22,541 nt of DNA from Trichomonas tenax (Eukaryota; Parabasalia; Trichomonadida; Trichomonadidae). The notes beneath the pieces were generated by a model. It had not been told where the DNA came from. It ran no database searches and was given only the letters and a program-made list of their open reading frames with translations. Location of the stretch: assembly GCA_023091735.1 (NCBI GenBank), contig JALKBU010000852.1:1-22541 (forward strand), written 5' to 3'. Made by a program: the position numbers and the translations under genes. Below, piece by piece: positions 1 to 8,048 of this stretch. Numbering within the stretch: the stretch's first letter is position 1; each line of letters opens with the position of its first letter.

Positions 1-349
1 TTATATATCCACAGCATTTTAGATGGGAAAATTTTTCATTTGCCACCAAAATTAGACCTTAAATATTCATACTGGTGGAGAAAAATCGAGATGTTTGAGT
101 AGGCGTAGAAAATTCAGTGACGCCGATATATATTGATATATCAAAAATCACAAAAATTGTTTTTAGGCAGTGCATAATACGCTCAGTCTAAAACTATATA
201 AGAATATGAGTGACAATCGGGATGGGCAGTTCCAGTGTCACTTTTCCTTAACCCAAAACGATAACGATAATTTTTTTCAAAAATAAAACTGAAGTATTCC
301 TTTTTTAACTTAAAAAATTGAGAGCAAAACCATTTCAATTTTTTCAAAA
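1..349. other. AT-rich upstream region of the MATE gene
   Basis: No gene was found in this stretch. It is AT-rich leader and promoter DNA before the transporter gene and contains T/A runs and an initiator-like sequence just before the start codon (listed separately). A gene to the left of the window could overlap its first bases, but no open frame of note enters from the edge. Confidence 0.5.
335..346 (+). promoter_or_regulatory. Initiator-like (Inr) core promoter sequence for the MATE gene
   Basis: The 12-base sequence TCAATTTTTTCA lies 3 bases before the ATG at 350. Trichomonad core promoters typically use an initiator of TCA + pyrimidine/AT type within about 20 bases of the start codon, and this fits apart from an A at the usual Y position. 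A close copy of the sequence (TTCAATTTTTTCAATG) occurs at 15816-15830 without a gene behind it. The assignment rests on position and loose consensus only. Confidence 0.4.
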
Positions 350-1834
350 ATGTCTGAAACGAAAACGCGCGAAGACGAAATCCTCGGCGGCACTCGCGCG
401 CTGAGGACTATCTTAGTGCTGAGCATCGGTCCGCTTTTCGGCCAGGTTACGACGTCTCTTTACGGATTTGTGAATACGATCTGGCTGAGATTTGGTGTTT
501 CTGAGCTAGCGACGACGGCGTTGGCTTCTACTACTACCATTGACCCCCTTTCGATGAATTGCGGCTTCTATTTGTCAACTTGTTGCGCTTCGAAAGTTGC
601 GGCGCTTTTTGGAGAACACAGAGGCGAAGCAGCGTCACAGATCATCGTGGACTTGATCAGAGTGTCCTTTTTCTTCGCTATATTACTTCCAGTTGTCTTG
701 ATTCCTGTCTCCGGCCCACTTATGAGATGGTTTGGCGCATCTGAAGAAGTAGTTGGTCTAGGAAAGGACTACTTGATTCCGCTCGTGTCCTGTGCGCTGA
801 TTACATGTGTCTACTTGATGCTGTGCGGCTGCTTGCAGGCGGAAGGAAGAACTTTCTTCTTTTCGATTGTCCAAGTCTCTTCATTGATACTTAACGCCGG
901 AGTGTTCAACCCATTGTTTATTTTGGGCTGCAAATTGGGAATCAGAGGCGCCGCTATGAGCCAAATTTGTTCACAACTCGTTCCAGGAATCGTTATTTTC
1001 GTGTATATGTTCAGGGGAAAGTTTACTGCGCAGCCGAAGTTCAGCATGTTCATAAAGAAGCCAAGTCCTGAGCTTTGGCAGACGCTCAAAATCGGATTGC
1101 CGTCATTAGTCGGCGCTGTGTCTGGAACACTTCCTTCTATCGTCTTTCAGAAGTTTATCGGCGCTTCTTGCGGCTCTACACACGAATTTAATATAATGAT
1201 GTCATTATACAACGCATACAACAGAATCTACCAAATTGCCATCGCTTTGTTCATGGCCGTCACGTCCGGATTCCTTCCATCCGGTTCTTTCGCATTCGCT
1301 GCAAAGAGAAAGAGAAGAGTTTTATTCTTGTTCGCTCACACATTCTGGCTCGTTACAGGCATCGCTTTGCTGCTGACAATCATCCTCTATGCTGCCAACG
1401 GCCCTGTTTCTCGTATCTTCTCAAAGGACGACTTGTTCAAGGAGAGATTCTGGAAGTGCAACTTCCCGTACTGGACGACGTGCCCGCTCTGCAGCTGCCA
1501 GTATTACATCACCGCGCTGCTCCAGGTTTGCCAGAGGCCGATCTGGGCCTTCATCGGAAGCTTTGTGACGCAGATCGCGATGTGGCCTGCGATGGCGTGC
1601 GCCTTCTATTTCACAAACAAGCACAATGTCGTTCGTCTTTTCTTCGCTGTGATGTCGAATGATATCGCATCAACAGTTGTCCTCCTCCCACCACTCATCA
1701 TCGTTTTGATCGACCTGTGCAGAGGCGATGGCGTCGATCAGAAGAATTTCAATATCAAGCCAGAGGGAACAATCGACCACAGGAGCGACGTCGAAGAAGA
1801 AGTCCCAGAGACCCCTGTTGTCGATGAACTTTAA
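350..1834 (+). CDS. MATE-family multidrug/toxin efflux transporter
   Basis: This 494-residue integral membrane protein belongs to the multidrug and toxic compound extrusion (MATE/NorM-DinF) family, which exports organic cations and drugs in exchange for H+ or Na+. The hydrophobic pattern fits about 12 membrane segments in two bundles of six. A family hallmark region lies at residues ~181-205 (LNAGVFNPLFILG followed by LGIRGAAMSQ), the usual end of the N-terminal bundle. The length is typical for the family. The ATG follows an initiator-like sequence after only 3 bases. The C-terminal ~35 residues are an acidic, non-membrane tail (EEEVPETPVV near the end). A TAAA tetranucleotide, the trichomonad poly(A) signal, lies at 1855-1858. 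The gene converges on its right neighbour with only 60 bases between stop codons. Substrate specificity cannot be read from sequence. The surface or vacuolar location is inferred. Confidence 0.88.
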   Translation: MSETKTREDEILGGTRALRTILVLSIGPLFGQVTTSLYGFVNTIWLRFGVSELATTALASTTTIDPLSMNCGFYLSTCCASKVAALFGEHRGEAASQIIVDLIRVSFFFAILLPVVLIPVSGPLMRWFGASEEVVGLGKDYLIPLVSCALITCVYLMLCGCLQAEGRTFFFSIVQVSSLILNAGVFNPLFILGCKLGIRGAAMSQICSQLVPGIVIFVYMFRGKFTAQPKFSMFIKKPSPELWQTLKIGLPSLVGAVSGTLPSIVFQKFIGASCGSTHEFNIMMSLYNAYNRIYQIAIALFMAVTSGFLPSGSFAFAAKRKRRVLFLFAHTFWLVTGIALLLTIILYAANGPVSRIFSKDDLFKERFWKCNFPYWTTCPLCSCQYYITALLQVCQRPIWAFIGSFVTQIAMWPAMACAFYFTNKHNVVRLFFAVMSNDIASTVVLLPPLIIVLIDLCRGDGVDQKNFNIKPEGTIDHRSDVEEEVPETPVVDEL

Positions 1835-1894
1835 TTCTGCTATTATTATGTATATAAATATAGATTTTAGAATTTTAACAAAAAATAAGTTTCT

Positions 1895-2908
1895 TCAAAC
1901 AAATTTAACCTGAGAAAGTGAATTCACAAGTGATTCCAGATCTGGAACGGATGGATCGTACTGCTTAACGAACTCAGTGAGGCATGTTCTGATTTCGTTT
2001 ATGAAGCATAAATCTGCAGAGACAACCATTTCATCTCCAACATAATTTAACTGGAAATCTTGTGGAATGAAGATATCTTCTTTGGTCTGATATATTTCGA
2101 ATTTATCTTCTTCTGATATTACTGTATATTCGTGAGGAGGCATATAGCTCGGTTTATATGCGGGCTTTGCCTTTGGCTTTGGTTGCTCTTCAACAATAGT
2201 TTCTTCAACTTTAGGTTTTGTTTCTTCAAATTTTGGTTTAAGGATAACGACAGCTGATGGCTTTTGGCGATCAATTTGAGGTATGTGTGGCTTTAATTCT
2301 GGTGGTTGGTTTGTAGTTGTTTCTGTGTTTGTCTGTTGATTATCTTCTGTTTGACTTTTTTCTTCAGCATCCTTTACGACTGGCTGTATCTGCATCGCGG
2401 CGACTTCTTTCTTTGGTGCTTCGACTGATTTTGGTGCAGCAGTTGTATCCGTTTTGATATTTTGTTGTGTGTTTTGTATTTTCTGTGCGTTTTCTGTTTT
2501 GGAAGCTGTTTGTTTTGGCTCTGATTGCGTTTGTATTGTTGCTGTGTTTTGATTTAAAACATTATTATTCGAATTTACGATTTTTTGCAGCTGTTCAGCA
2601 GCTTTTATTGGTGCCTTTTCTTCAGCGAAGTTTACTAGCTCGAAAGGTTTTCCGTTTTGGCTCGTTTTGAGATTTAAAAGTAATTCGCGTGTAATATTTA
2701 TTTTGCACATATTCTTTAGTACTTCAGCGATGGTTTGAAATGGCTCTGCGCTATTTTTGCTGATTAGTTTCACGCATTTTGAATAATTTGACTTTGTAAC
2801 GTCTACTTTATCAGATATTTTAATAATGAAGTACTGGAGCGTGAACCCCGTGCCCAGAAGATTCGTGTGCACTGTGTTGTCGATGTCGACTTTGATGTAT
2901 CTCTCCAT
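1895..2908 (-). CDS. Hypothetical protein with conserved-looking ends and a low-complexity linker
   Basis: This 337-residue soluble protein has no family that I recognise. Three parts are visible. Residues 1-~110 are compact and mixed alpha/beta in appearance (starting MERYIKVDIDNTVHTNLLG). Residues ~110-245 are a low-complexity linker rich in Q, T, K, E and P, probably disordered. Residues ~245-337 are again ordered-looking, with PAYKPSYMPPHEY, then YQTKEDIFIPQDFQLNYVGD, then a helical end. There is no signal peptide or membrane segment. The two ordered ends joined by a disordered linker suggest an adaptor or scaffold, but that is inference. Codon use is like the host genes nearby, and the ATG is the first in frame. 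It is tail-to-tail with the MATE gene, 60 bases between stop codons. Confidence 0.72.
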   Translation of the reverse strand: MERYIKVDIDNTVHTNLLGTGFTLQYFIIKISDKVDVTKSNYSKCVKLISKNSAEPFQTIAEVLKNMCKINITRELLLNLKTSQNGKPFELVNFAEEKAPIKAAEQLQKIVNSNNNVLNQNTATIQTQSEPKQTASKTENAQKIQNTQQNIKTDTTAAPKSVEAPKKEVAAMQIQPVVKDAEEKSQTEDNQQTNTETTTNQPPELKPHIPQIDRQKPSAVVILKPKFEETKPKVEETIVEEQPKPKAKPAYKPSYMPPHEYTVISEEDKFEIYQTKEDIFIPQDFQLNYVGDEMVVSADLCFINEIRTCLTEFVKQYDPSVPDLESLVNSLSQVKFV

Positions 2909-3929
2909 GTTATTTAGTCAATATTTTTTGTCAAAATTTGATGTTTTACATGGCAAAATCTGAACCAATGAAGTCAAGAATCAATACATTCCATGTATCG
3001 ATAGCAGAACACATATATTGACATTTGGCAAAAGAATTGACATCACATTCTGTATTTTCACAATATTGAAAATATATTGGCAATGAGTTAAGCCAAAAGC
3101 TTAGTCGAAATAATCTCCCTTATACCTTTGCATCCTGTTTTCCATTTCACTCTGAAGATGAAGTGTTATTTGTGGAAAAAAATGTTATTTTGACAAATTT
3201 ACATGGCATTTTCGGTTTATTGAATGACTTACATGCCAAAGAAAATCGTTTGAAAACATTACTTGTCAAATATCTAATGATGAATGTTTTATGGCATTTT
3301 TAGATAATAAAGGTGTATTTCTGATAGTTCACTAATATATTTGTTGATTATTTCAGTTTTTTGATGTATGAATGGAATGTTGTAATTGTTTTAGAATTTA
3401 TCCAAACGTCAATTCATTTTTTTTCAAGATGTAAGCAATTTCCGGAAGCTTTATTTAGTTACTTAGATGTTTTTTGTTATTCTCATATTAGAGAAATGAG
3501 CCAGAAATCCATAGTTCTACTTACCGACTTTTCTAAGAAAGGGGAACATCGTTTTCACATCATCTGCAGGATCTCAACAGAATGAGATACAGGTCAGAGA
3601 TATTGTGGCAAAGAATGAAGTGGAGATGTAAGGCGATGGAATTTCCAACAAATTTGGAATTATAATGATATTCGGTTTTATTCCGAGTGTGAGGTCGCAT
3701 GATGATAGAGTTCATCGTTAGTCATTAAAAGAGACTCGAAACAATTCTATTTAAAATTTCAGGAAATCCCAAATACATATTGTGTTTCTTTGGAGTGTAG
3801 TTTCATTTTCGCATTCCTAAGAATGTAGCATAAACATTGGCATTAGCTTGCTTATTGTTAAAAATTGATGTAAGGGATAATAAAGTAATGATTTTAAACA
3901 ACAATTTGTACAGAAAGAATAAACAAAAT
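2909..3929. other. Intergenic region without a convincing gene
   Basis: About 1 kb of AT-rich DNA. Short open frames exist (for example at 3361-3585) but lack host-like codon bias, so I do not call them. It would contain the start region of the 337-residue gene on its left. It also holds recurring ACATGGCA-like words and a weak 30-base periodicity at 3199-3298. Confidence 0.6.
3199..3298. repeat. Degenerate 30-bp-period repeat
   Basis: A TT followed by a word related to ACATGGCA recurs at exactly 30-base spacing at 3199, 3229, 3259 and 3289 (TTACATGGCA, TTACATGCCA, TTACTTGTCA, TTATGGCA). The intervening 20 bases are poorly conserved. A related word also occurs near 2945. It could be an eroded tandem repeat or chance in AT-rich DNA. 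Confidence 0.3.
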
Positions 3930-4439
3930 TTATAACCTGATAGGAAAGATCTTAATATCAGGCATTAGAGAAAGAATTGGTGCAAATTCCATTTTCTTCT
4001 CGAGATTTTTGATAGTTGGCTCCAGCATTGTGGGCTCCTGAACCTGTTCAGGAAGCATCTGTATTGGTGGCGCCGGTTGTGCTTGCTGCGGAGAATTTTT
4101 ATTTTGATGCCTCATGAGCATTAACCATCTATTCCTAACGTCATTTCCGGATCTTCCCTTAAGAAATCCAGCAATGACTGCCCATTTCTGTCCAAAAATC
4201 TTTTTCTTTTCAATTATGAGATCATCCTCCTCTTTCGTCCACGCTCCTTTCTGTAACGATGGGTTGAGATAATTTCCGTATCTTTCGCGACACTGTCTTG
4301 GATTTCTGTTTGGCATTTGAGATGCGATCCAAGTCCAATCTTTGTCCTCGGACATCTTTACTAAGCTCAGAAGCTTCCTATCCTCGACCGGAGTGAACTT
4401 AGATTTGCATATTTTCGCCTTCTGATCTTGAATAGTCAT
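3930..4439 (-). CDS. R2R3-type Myb-like DNA-binding protein
   Basis: This 169-residue protein carries two consecutive Myb/SANT repeats. Repeat one spans residues ~13-65 and includes FTPVEDRKLLSLV, then WTWIASQMPNRNPRQCRERY. Repeat two spans ~66-115 and includes GAWTKEEDDLIIEKKKIFGQ, then WAVIAGFLKGRSGNDVRNRW. The spaced aromatic/Trp residues that build each helix-turn-helix core are present, as is the usual NPSLQKGAWT junction between repeats. The remaining ~50 residues are Q/P-rich and probably disordered. Trichomonads carry very large families of such short two-repeat Myb proteins, several known to act on core promoters, so a nuclear transcription-factor role is likely, though targets are unknown. 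The stop codon overlaps a TAAA poly(A)-type signal. The ATG is directly preceded by a long T-run then CAG on the coding strand (see findings). Confidence 0.87.
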   Translation of the reverse strand: MTIQDQKAKICKSKFTPVEDRKLLSLVKMSEDKDWTWIASQMPNRNPRQCRERYGNYLNPSLQKGAWTKEEDDLIIEKKKIFGQKWAVIAGFLKGRSGNDVRNRWLMLMRHQNKNSPQQAQPAPPIQMLPEQVQEPTMLEPTIKNLEKKMEFAPILSLMPDIKIFPIRL

Positions 4440-5641
4440 CTGAAAAAAAAAATAATAAAACTTTTATTGATTGGACACGGAAAAACATTTTTTATCATTT
4501 TATCCCAATTACTCTATTGGTTTCAAACACAATTAGATAGAAAAAATATGATTTGGCGTTTTCGCCTCAATTTTGATATTAACACAAAAAATAAAACGAA
4601 ATATATTACTCAACAAAAGGAATCAATATCGATAGAAAGGAAATCAATTACTTTTCAGAACTGTGGATATTCTTCTCAATTTTAAAGTCCATAATATCTT
4701 CTGCTGCAGATATCTAAACAAATTGTAAAATGAAAAGTGAGAATCATCTAATTCGTTCAAAACTTGCGTACGGCGGTATTTCGCGTAATGAAGCTTATGC
4801 GCCAAAAATCTCAGAAAATCAAAAACGATATTTGTAAAATTTCAATTGACAATGGTAAAACAATTTATTGTCACGTTTTGTGTAATTTTTGTATCAAAAA
4901 TAAAAACTTAGGCTATTCCATCTCTCAATTGCGAAAAATTATTCTTCGTTTCGCTTCATTGTTCTTGCTGTAGCTATTAGAAGGTTTTTGTGTTTTAATG
5001 ATTTGTCTGGAATGACATTTTGCGAGTCTGGAGTGGGTGAACTGCTGTTGCTCTTTATATGCAAACTGTTTCGCATGGTTTTGTGCTTAAAATAAGCGAC
5101 TATTGATCGATTTTATATCAAAATTTCGTGTAAAACTAATTTTTGTTCATATGTTGCACTTCGAAAATCTATTGACACAACCACCGAAACGCGACTCCAA
5201 ATGCCTCATCAGACAAAAATTCTTGCAAAAGTAACTGAGGGGAGTTGAGTCACTTTTGCAAGAATTTGTTTAATCGTTATGCCTTGAATTTTGAGATCGA
5301 ATTCTCCTTAGGTTTTTCACATTGAGATGATAATAAAAAATAGATTTTTAGTGGGTGTAATAACCTTATTCACTTCATCTGATTTGCAAAACCGTTAGTA
5401 TTTTTAATGGAAGTCTCCATTTAATGAAAGGGTTCTCTTTGTATTCCATCAAATTTTAAGGACCAGACTTCTATACCAGATCACTGTTGACCAGAAACTC
5501 AACTCCATTCTTAATATTTGAGTCATTCCAATAAAAGGCCGTGACACTCTTAACCTTATTTTACATAATCCTTCTCGGGCTAATAAAATGCTTATTATCA
5601 TTGAATTGGATTATATTAATATTTTAACGCAATGATATAGA
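4440..5641. other. Intergenic region, no convincing gene
   Basis: About 1.2 kb of AT-rich DNA between the Myb gene and the foldback element. Short open frames (4428-4685, 4764-4973) are AT-driven and lack host codon bias, so they are not called. It contains the promoter side of the minus-strand Myb gene and the hairpin at 5217-5267. Confidence 0.6.
5217..5267. repeat. Long hairpin: 16-bp perfect stem plus 4 bp
   Basis: The arms AAATTCTTGCAAAAGT (5217-5232) and ACTTTTGCAAGAATTT (5252-5267) are exactly complementary. Inside, AACT (5233-5236) can pair with AGTT (5243-5246), leaving a 6-base loop GAGGGG and a 5-base bulge GAGTC. It could be a small foldback repeat, a transcribed hairpin RNA, or a remnant of a transposon end. 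There is no adjacent gene within ~370 bases. Confidence 0.75.
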
Positions 5642-5800
5642 AGTTTAATGGAATAAAAAATTTATTGGAATAAAGGTGACTTTATGCGAATAAAGTGAAT
5701 TTGGAATCAAACCCTATTTTGGAATAACCGCCAATTTGGAATAATGACGGTTATTCCATATACCAAAAAACGTCGAAAGTGACAATAATGGAATATCCGA
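5642..5800 (+). repeat. Left terminal inverted repeat of the foldback element
   Basis: 159-bp arm, complementary to 6510-6668 at 158 of 159 positions. It contains its own smaller inverted repeat, GGAATAACCG (5721-5730) against CGGTTATTCC (5748-5757), so each arm can also fold on itself. Confidence 0.9.
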
Positions 5801-6013
5801 ATTAGTTGGAATCGCAGAATATTTGGATATGCGAATAATGCTCTCAAAATCTGGAATCAAATTCGATATTGAAATTAGGAATCATGGATAATAATAAAAT
5901 CAAAAATATTTTGGAATAACCGACAAGCAATTGGAAACATGATCATTTTATCCTCAATTCCATTTCAAATTGGGATAGTATTATCATCCAGAATTTGTGG
6001 TATAAAGGAAAAA

Positions 6014-6090
6014 GAAAGGACTACCGCGAATCAAACTAGCAAAGCTCTTAATTAAAGCTTGGAGTGTTTTGCCAATTGAGCTATGAGGCG
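6014..6090 (-). pseudogene. Decayed tRNA-like sequence inside the foldback element
   Basis: On the minus strand an A-box-like stretch TAGCTCAATTGG (rc of about 6073-6084) is followed ~40 bases later by a B-box-like GTTTGATTC (6028-6036), one transition from the consensus GTTCGATTC. A pol III-style T-run (TTTCTTTTT) then follows. The spacing matches a ~73-base tRNA. The expected D-stem partner GAGC is altered to AAAC, and the acceptor and T-stems do not pair, so it is not a functional tRNA. It may be a tRNA pseudogene or a captured pol III promoter. Chance resemblance remains possible. Confidence 0.4.
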
Positions 6091-6377
6091 AAGCAATTTT
6101 TCTCAATCTATTTCAAGTATTTAATCGCATGCTAAATATTTGGAATCTCCGGATCTTCAGAATCGATGGACACTTCAAATATAGAGCATATGCAATAACA
6201 ATGATTAAAAAATTGAAAAGTTAGAAGTGATTTATTCTGATATCTTTTCATTTTAAAGCAAAACTACATTTTCAATCGATAGAATTCATTGGCTGTCGTC
6301 TTGCATATATCATAGCACGCATCAATGTATTCTCTTTTCAACAAAAACGTGGAATCAAAGTGGAAGAATAACTGACA

Positions 6378-6460
6378 TGTAAACAAGCTCAATGTCAGCT
6401 AACAACTTCTTAATAAGTTGTTATATAACAGAGACCTTGAGGTCGATTCCTAATTCCATT
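6378..6460 (+). pseudogene. Possible decayed tRNA-Lys-like sequence inside the foldback element
   Basis: In order there is a D-arm-like AGCTCAATG (6386-6394), then an 8-bp perfect stem AACAACTT/AAGTTGTT (6401-6408, 6415-6422). Its loop reads CTTAAT, resembling the TCTTAAT anticodon loop of tRNA-Lys(CTT). Next comes a T-arm-like GAGGTCGATTCC (6439-6450). Acceptor ends do not pair, the variable region is too long, and the T-arm overlaps the GGAAT/ATTCC repeat words of the element. Evidence is therefore weaker than for its neighbour at 6014-6090. Confidence 0.25.
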
Positions 6461-6509
6461 ATTCCATTTTTGATTCCAATTCCGAATTCATTTTGATTCC
6501 AAAAAAAAA

Positions 6510-6668
6510 TCGGATATTCCATTATTGTCACTTTCGACGTTTTTTGGAATATGGAATAACCGTCATTATTCCAAATTGGCGGTTATTCCAAAATAGGGTT
6601 TGATTCCAAATTCACTTTATTCGCATAAAGTCACCTTTATTCCAATAAATTTTTTATTCCATTAAACT
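6510..6668 (-). repeat. Right terminal inverted repeat of the foldback element
   Basis: 159-bp arm that mirrors 5642-5800 with one mismatch. It is preceded on the inside by an A-run (6501-6509) and more ATTCC words that have no counterpart in the left arm, so the TIR boundary at 6510 is sharp. Confidence 0.9.
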
Positions 6669-7701
6669 CCATAGTCAACAACAACATATAGCTAAATATT
6701 ATTATACATTTAGTTAGGCATGGATCTCATTTTTGTTGAAAATATATTCAATTTACACAAAAAATCGAATTTTGCCCAAACTTTGAAATGAACATGCATT
6801 TTATTTCATGTAATATATGTTATGATATTTCATTTAATTATCACATATGTCAAAAAAAATTGTCAGTTGCTATTTTTATAACTTTGAAATATTGGAAAGC
6901 TACTAGCCCAAAGATTAAGATACTTGATTACCATGGCTTGGCTAACATAACTTTTCGAGATACATTTTGAACTTCAAAACTGCAGTCAATAAAATGGTAT
7001 TTGGTCCTAATGTTTTTTGATTTTCGAGTATGTTGTTACTGTATTCGTTATTAACATCCATTTTAATATTAGATTCGAAAAGATAATTTATTCAACATAA
7101 TCAAACAGTGATTCTGCTTCAATCTATACAGTCATGGATGGACGCTTATACTGAAAGTTATTAAAGTTCCCTGAGATATATCGAAGATCGCCGTAAAAAT
7201 TCCAATAAAAATATGTCAAAAAATTTAACGTCTTTGTCAAATTTAATCATATATAATAAATGATAATTAAAAATCAGAATAAGTAACTGCAGAATACAGA
7301 TAGTTGAAATCAATTTGACTTTTAAACCAAAATTAATTATCTTCGTTTGAAACTGATGAATTCAATGGGAAAAAATCAATTTCACAAAGATCTTGATTCT
7401 GAAACTATATTTTATGCATACATATATATTATGATTTTTTTTGTGTATGTGCAGCTATGTTAGCTAAGCATTCAAAGCGAAATATAGTCGTAATTCTCGA
7501 TTAGTTTTTTATGCTAGCTAAAAAATAAAATTAAATAATAAATCACATGAAATTAAATGTAATATTATTTGATTGAATTGAAAAATTTCATTTAATGATT
7601 AACTTTTACTCATTTTAATACATTACATCCTACATATAACTATTCTGCAATGGAATGATTTTTTCAACGAGCACATATGTAGTTATGATTTGAAAGAAAA
7701 A

Positions 7702-7774
7702 ATACAATTACATCGAGAATCGAACACTCGACTATTATATCAAAAATCTACTTATCCCATTAGACTAATTTGAC
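7702..7774 (-). pseudogene. Decayed tRNA-like sequence
   Basis: On the minus strand an A-box match TAGTCTAATGGG (7767-7756) is followed by an exact B-box core GTTCGATTC, with TCGAG and CTCGA flanking it as a 5-bp stem but with two extra bases (TG) in the loop. A run TATTTTTT follows, as for pol III termination. The acceptor can partly pair (CAA/TTG and TTA/TAA with a bulge), while the anticodon stem does not form. This reads as a tRNA gene in decay or a tRNA-derived repeat. Confidence 0.5.
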
Positions 7775-7892
7775 ATGTAAATTTTCAAATTTTTAATTAA
7801 TCAAATTCCAAAATTATGACCTCTATAACTTAAGTTAGTAGAGCTTAGATATTTTAGTATGATCATCTATACTACCACCTGTGTCTACCATT

Positions 7893-7927
7893 AAAGTTAC
7901 AATGAAATTGAATCTGGGAAAGGGAGT
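7893..7927 (+). repeat. 35-bp direct repeat, copy 1
   Basis: This copy (AAAGTTACAATGAAATTG then AATCTGGGAAAGGGAGT) matches 8014-8048 at 34 of 35 bases. The G-rich end (CTGGGAAAGGGAGT) stands out against AT-rich surroundings. Confidence 0.8.
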
Positions 7928-8013
7928 ATCACAACCTTTAATCAAATTTTATAATTGAATAAAAAACCAAACCCGCATTCATTTATATCAAAATCTTCAA
8001 TCATTTCTATTTC

Positions 8014-8048
8014 AAAGTTACAAGGAAATTGAATCTGGGAAAGGGAGT
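8014..8048 (+). repeat. 35-bp direct repeat, copy 2
   Basis: Second copy, 121 bases downstream of the first, with one difference (G for T at the eleventh base). It ends 344 bases before the VPS13-like start codon. It could be a duplicated regulatory element or the end of a dispersed repeat. Confidence 0.8.

Larger units (their letters stand above)
5642..6668. mobile_element. Foldback/MITE-like non-autonomous DNA element with 159-bp TIRs
   Basis: This 1,027-bp block is bounded by terminal inverted repeats of 159 bp each (5642-5800 and 6510-6668). I aligned them base by base and found one mismatch (A at 5762). The interior has no open frame of note, so it would depend on a transposase supplied elsewhere. 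The termini read 5'-AGTTTAAT ... ATTAAACT-3'; Polinton/Maverick elements also start with AG, but these TIRs are short for that group. No clean target-site duplication is visible: flanking hexamers are TATAGA and CCATAG, though ATAG occurs near both ends (5637-5640 and 6671-6674). The element is dense in GGAAT/ATTCC words. Two tRNA-like sequences lie in the interior. Near-identity of the arms suggests recent insertion or maintenance by gene conversion. Confidence 0.8.

Noticed and set aside
559..1913. Other open frames overlapping the MATE gene on both strands (559-744, 811-1089, 1421-1624, 1456-1662, 1728-1913)
   Set aside because: They lie inside the well-supported transporter frame, have no recognisable domains, and are shadows of its codon bias.
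5636..6674. A TA or six-base target-site duplication at the foldback element
   Set aside because: TATAGA and CCATAG do not match as direct repeats at equal distance from the termini. ATAG occurs on both sides but at unequal offsets, so I do not claim a duplication.
6014..7774. Calling the three tRNA-like sequences functional tRNA genes
   Set aside because: Acceptor, D- or anticodon stems fail to pair in each, and loop lengths are wrong. At best they are decayed or derived sequences.
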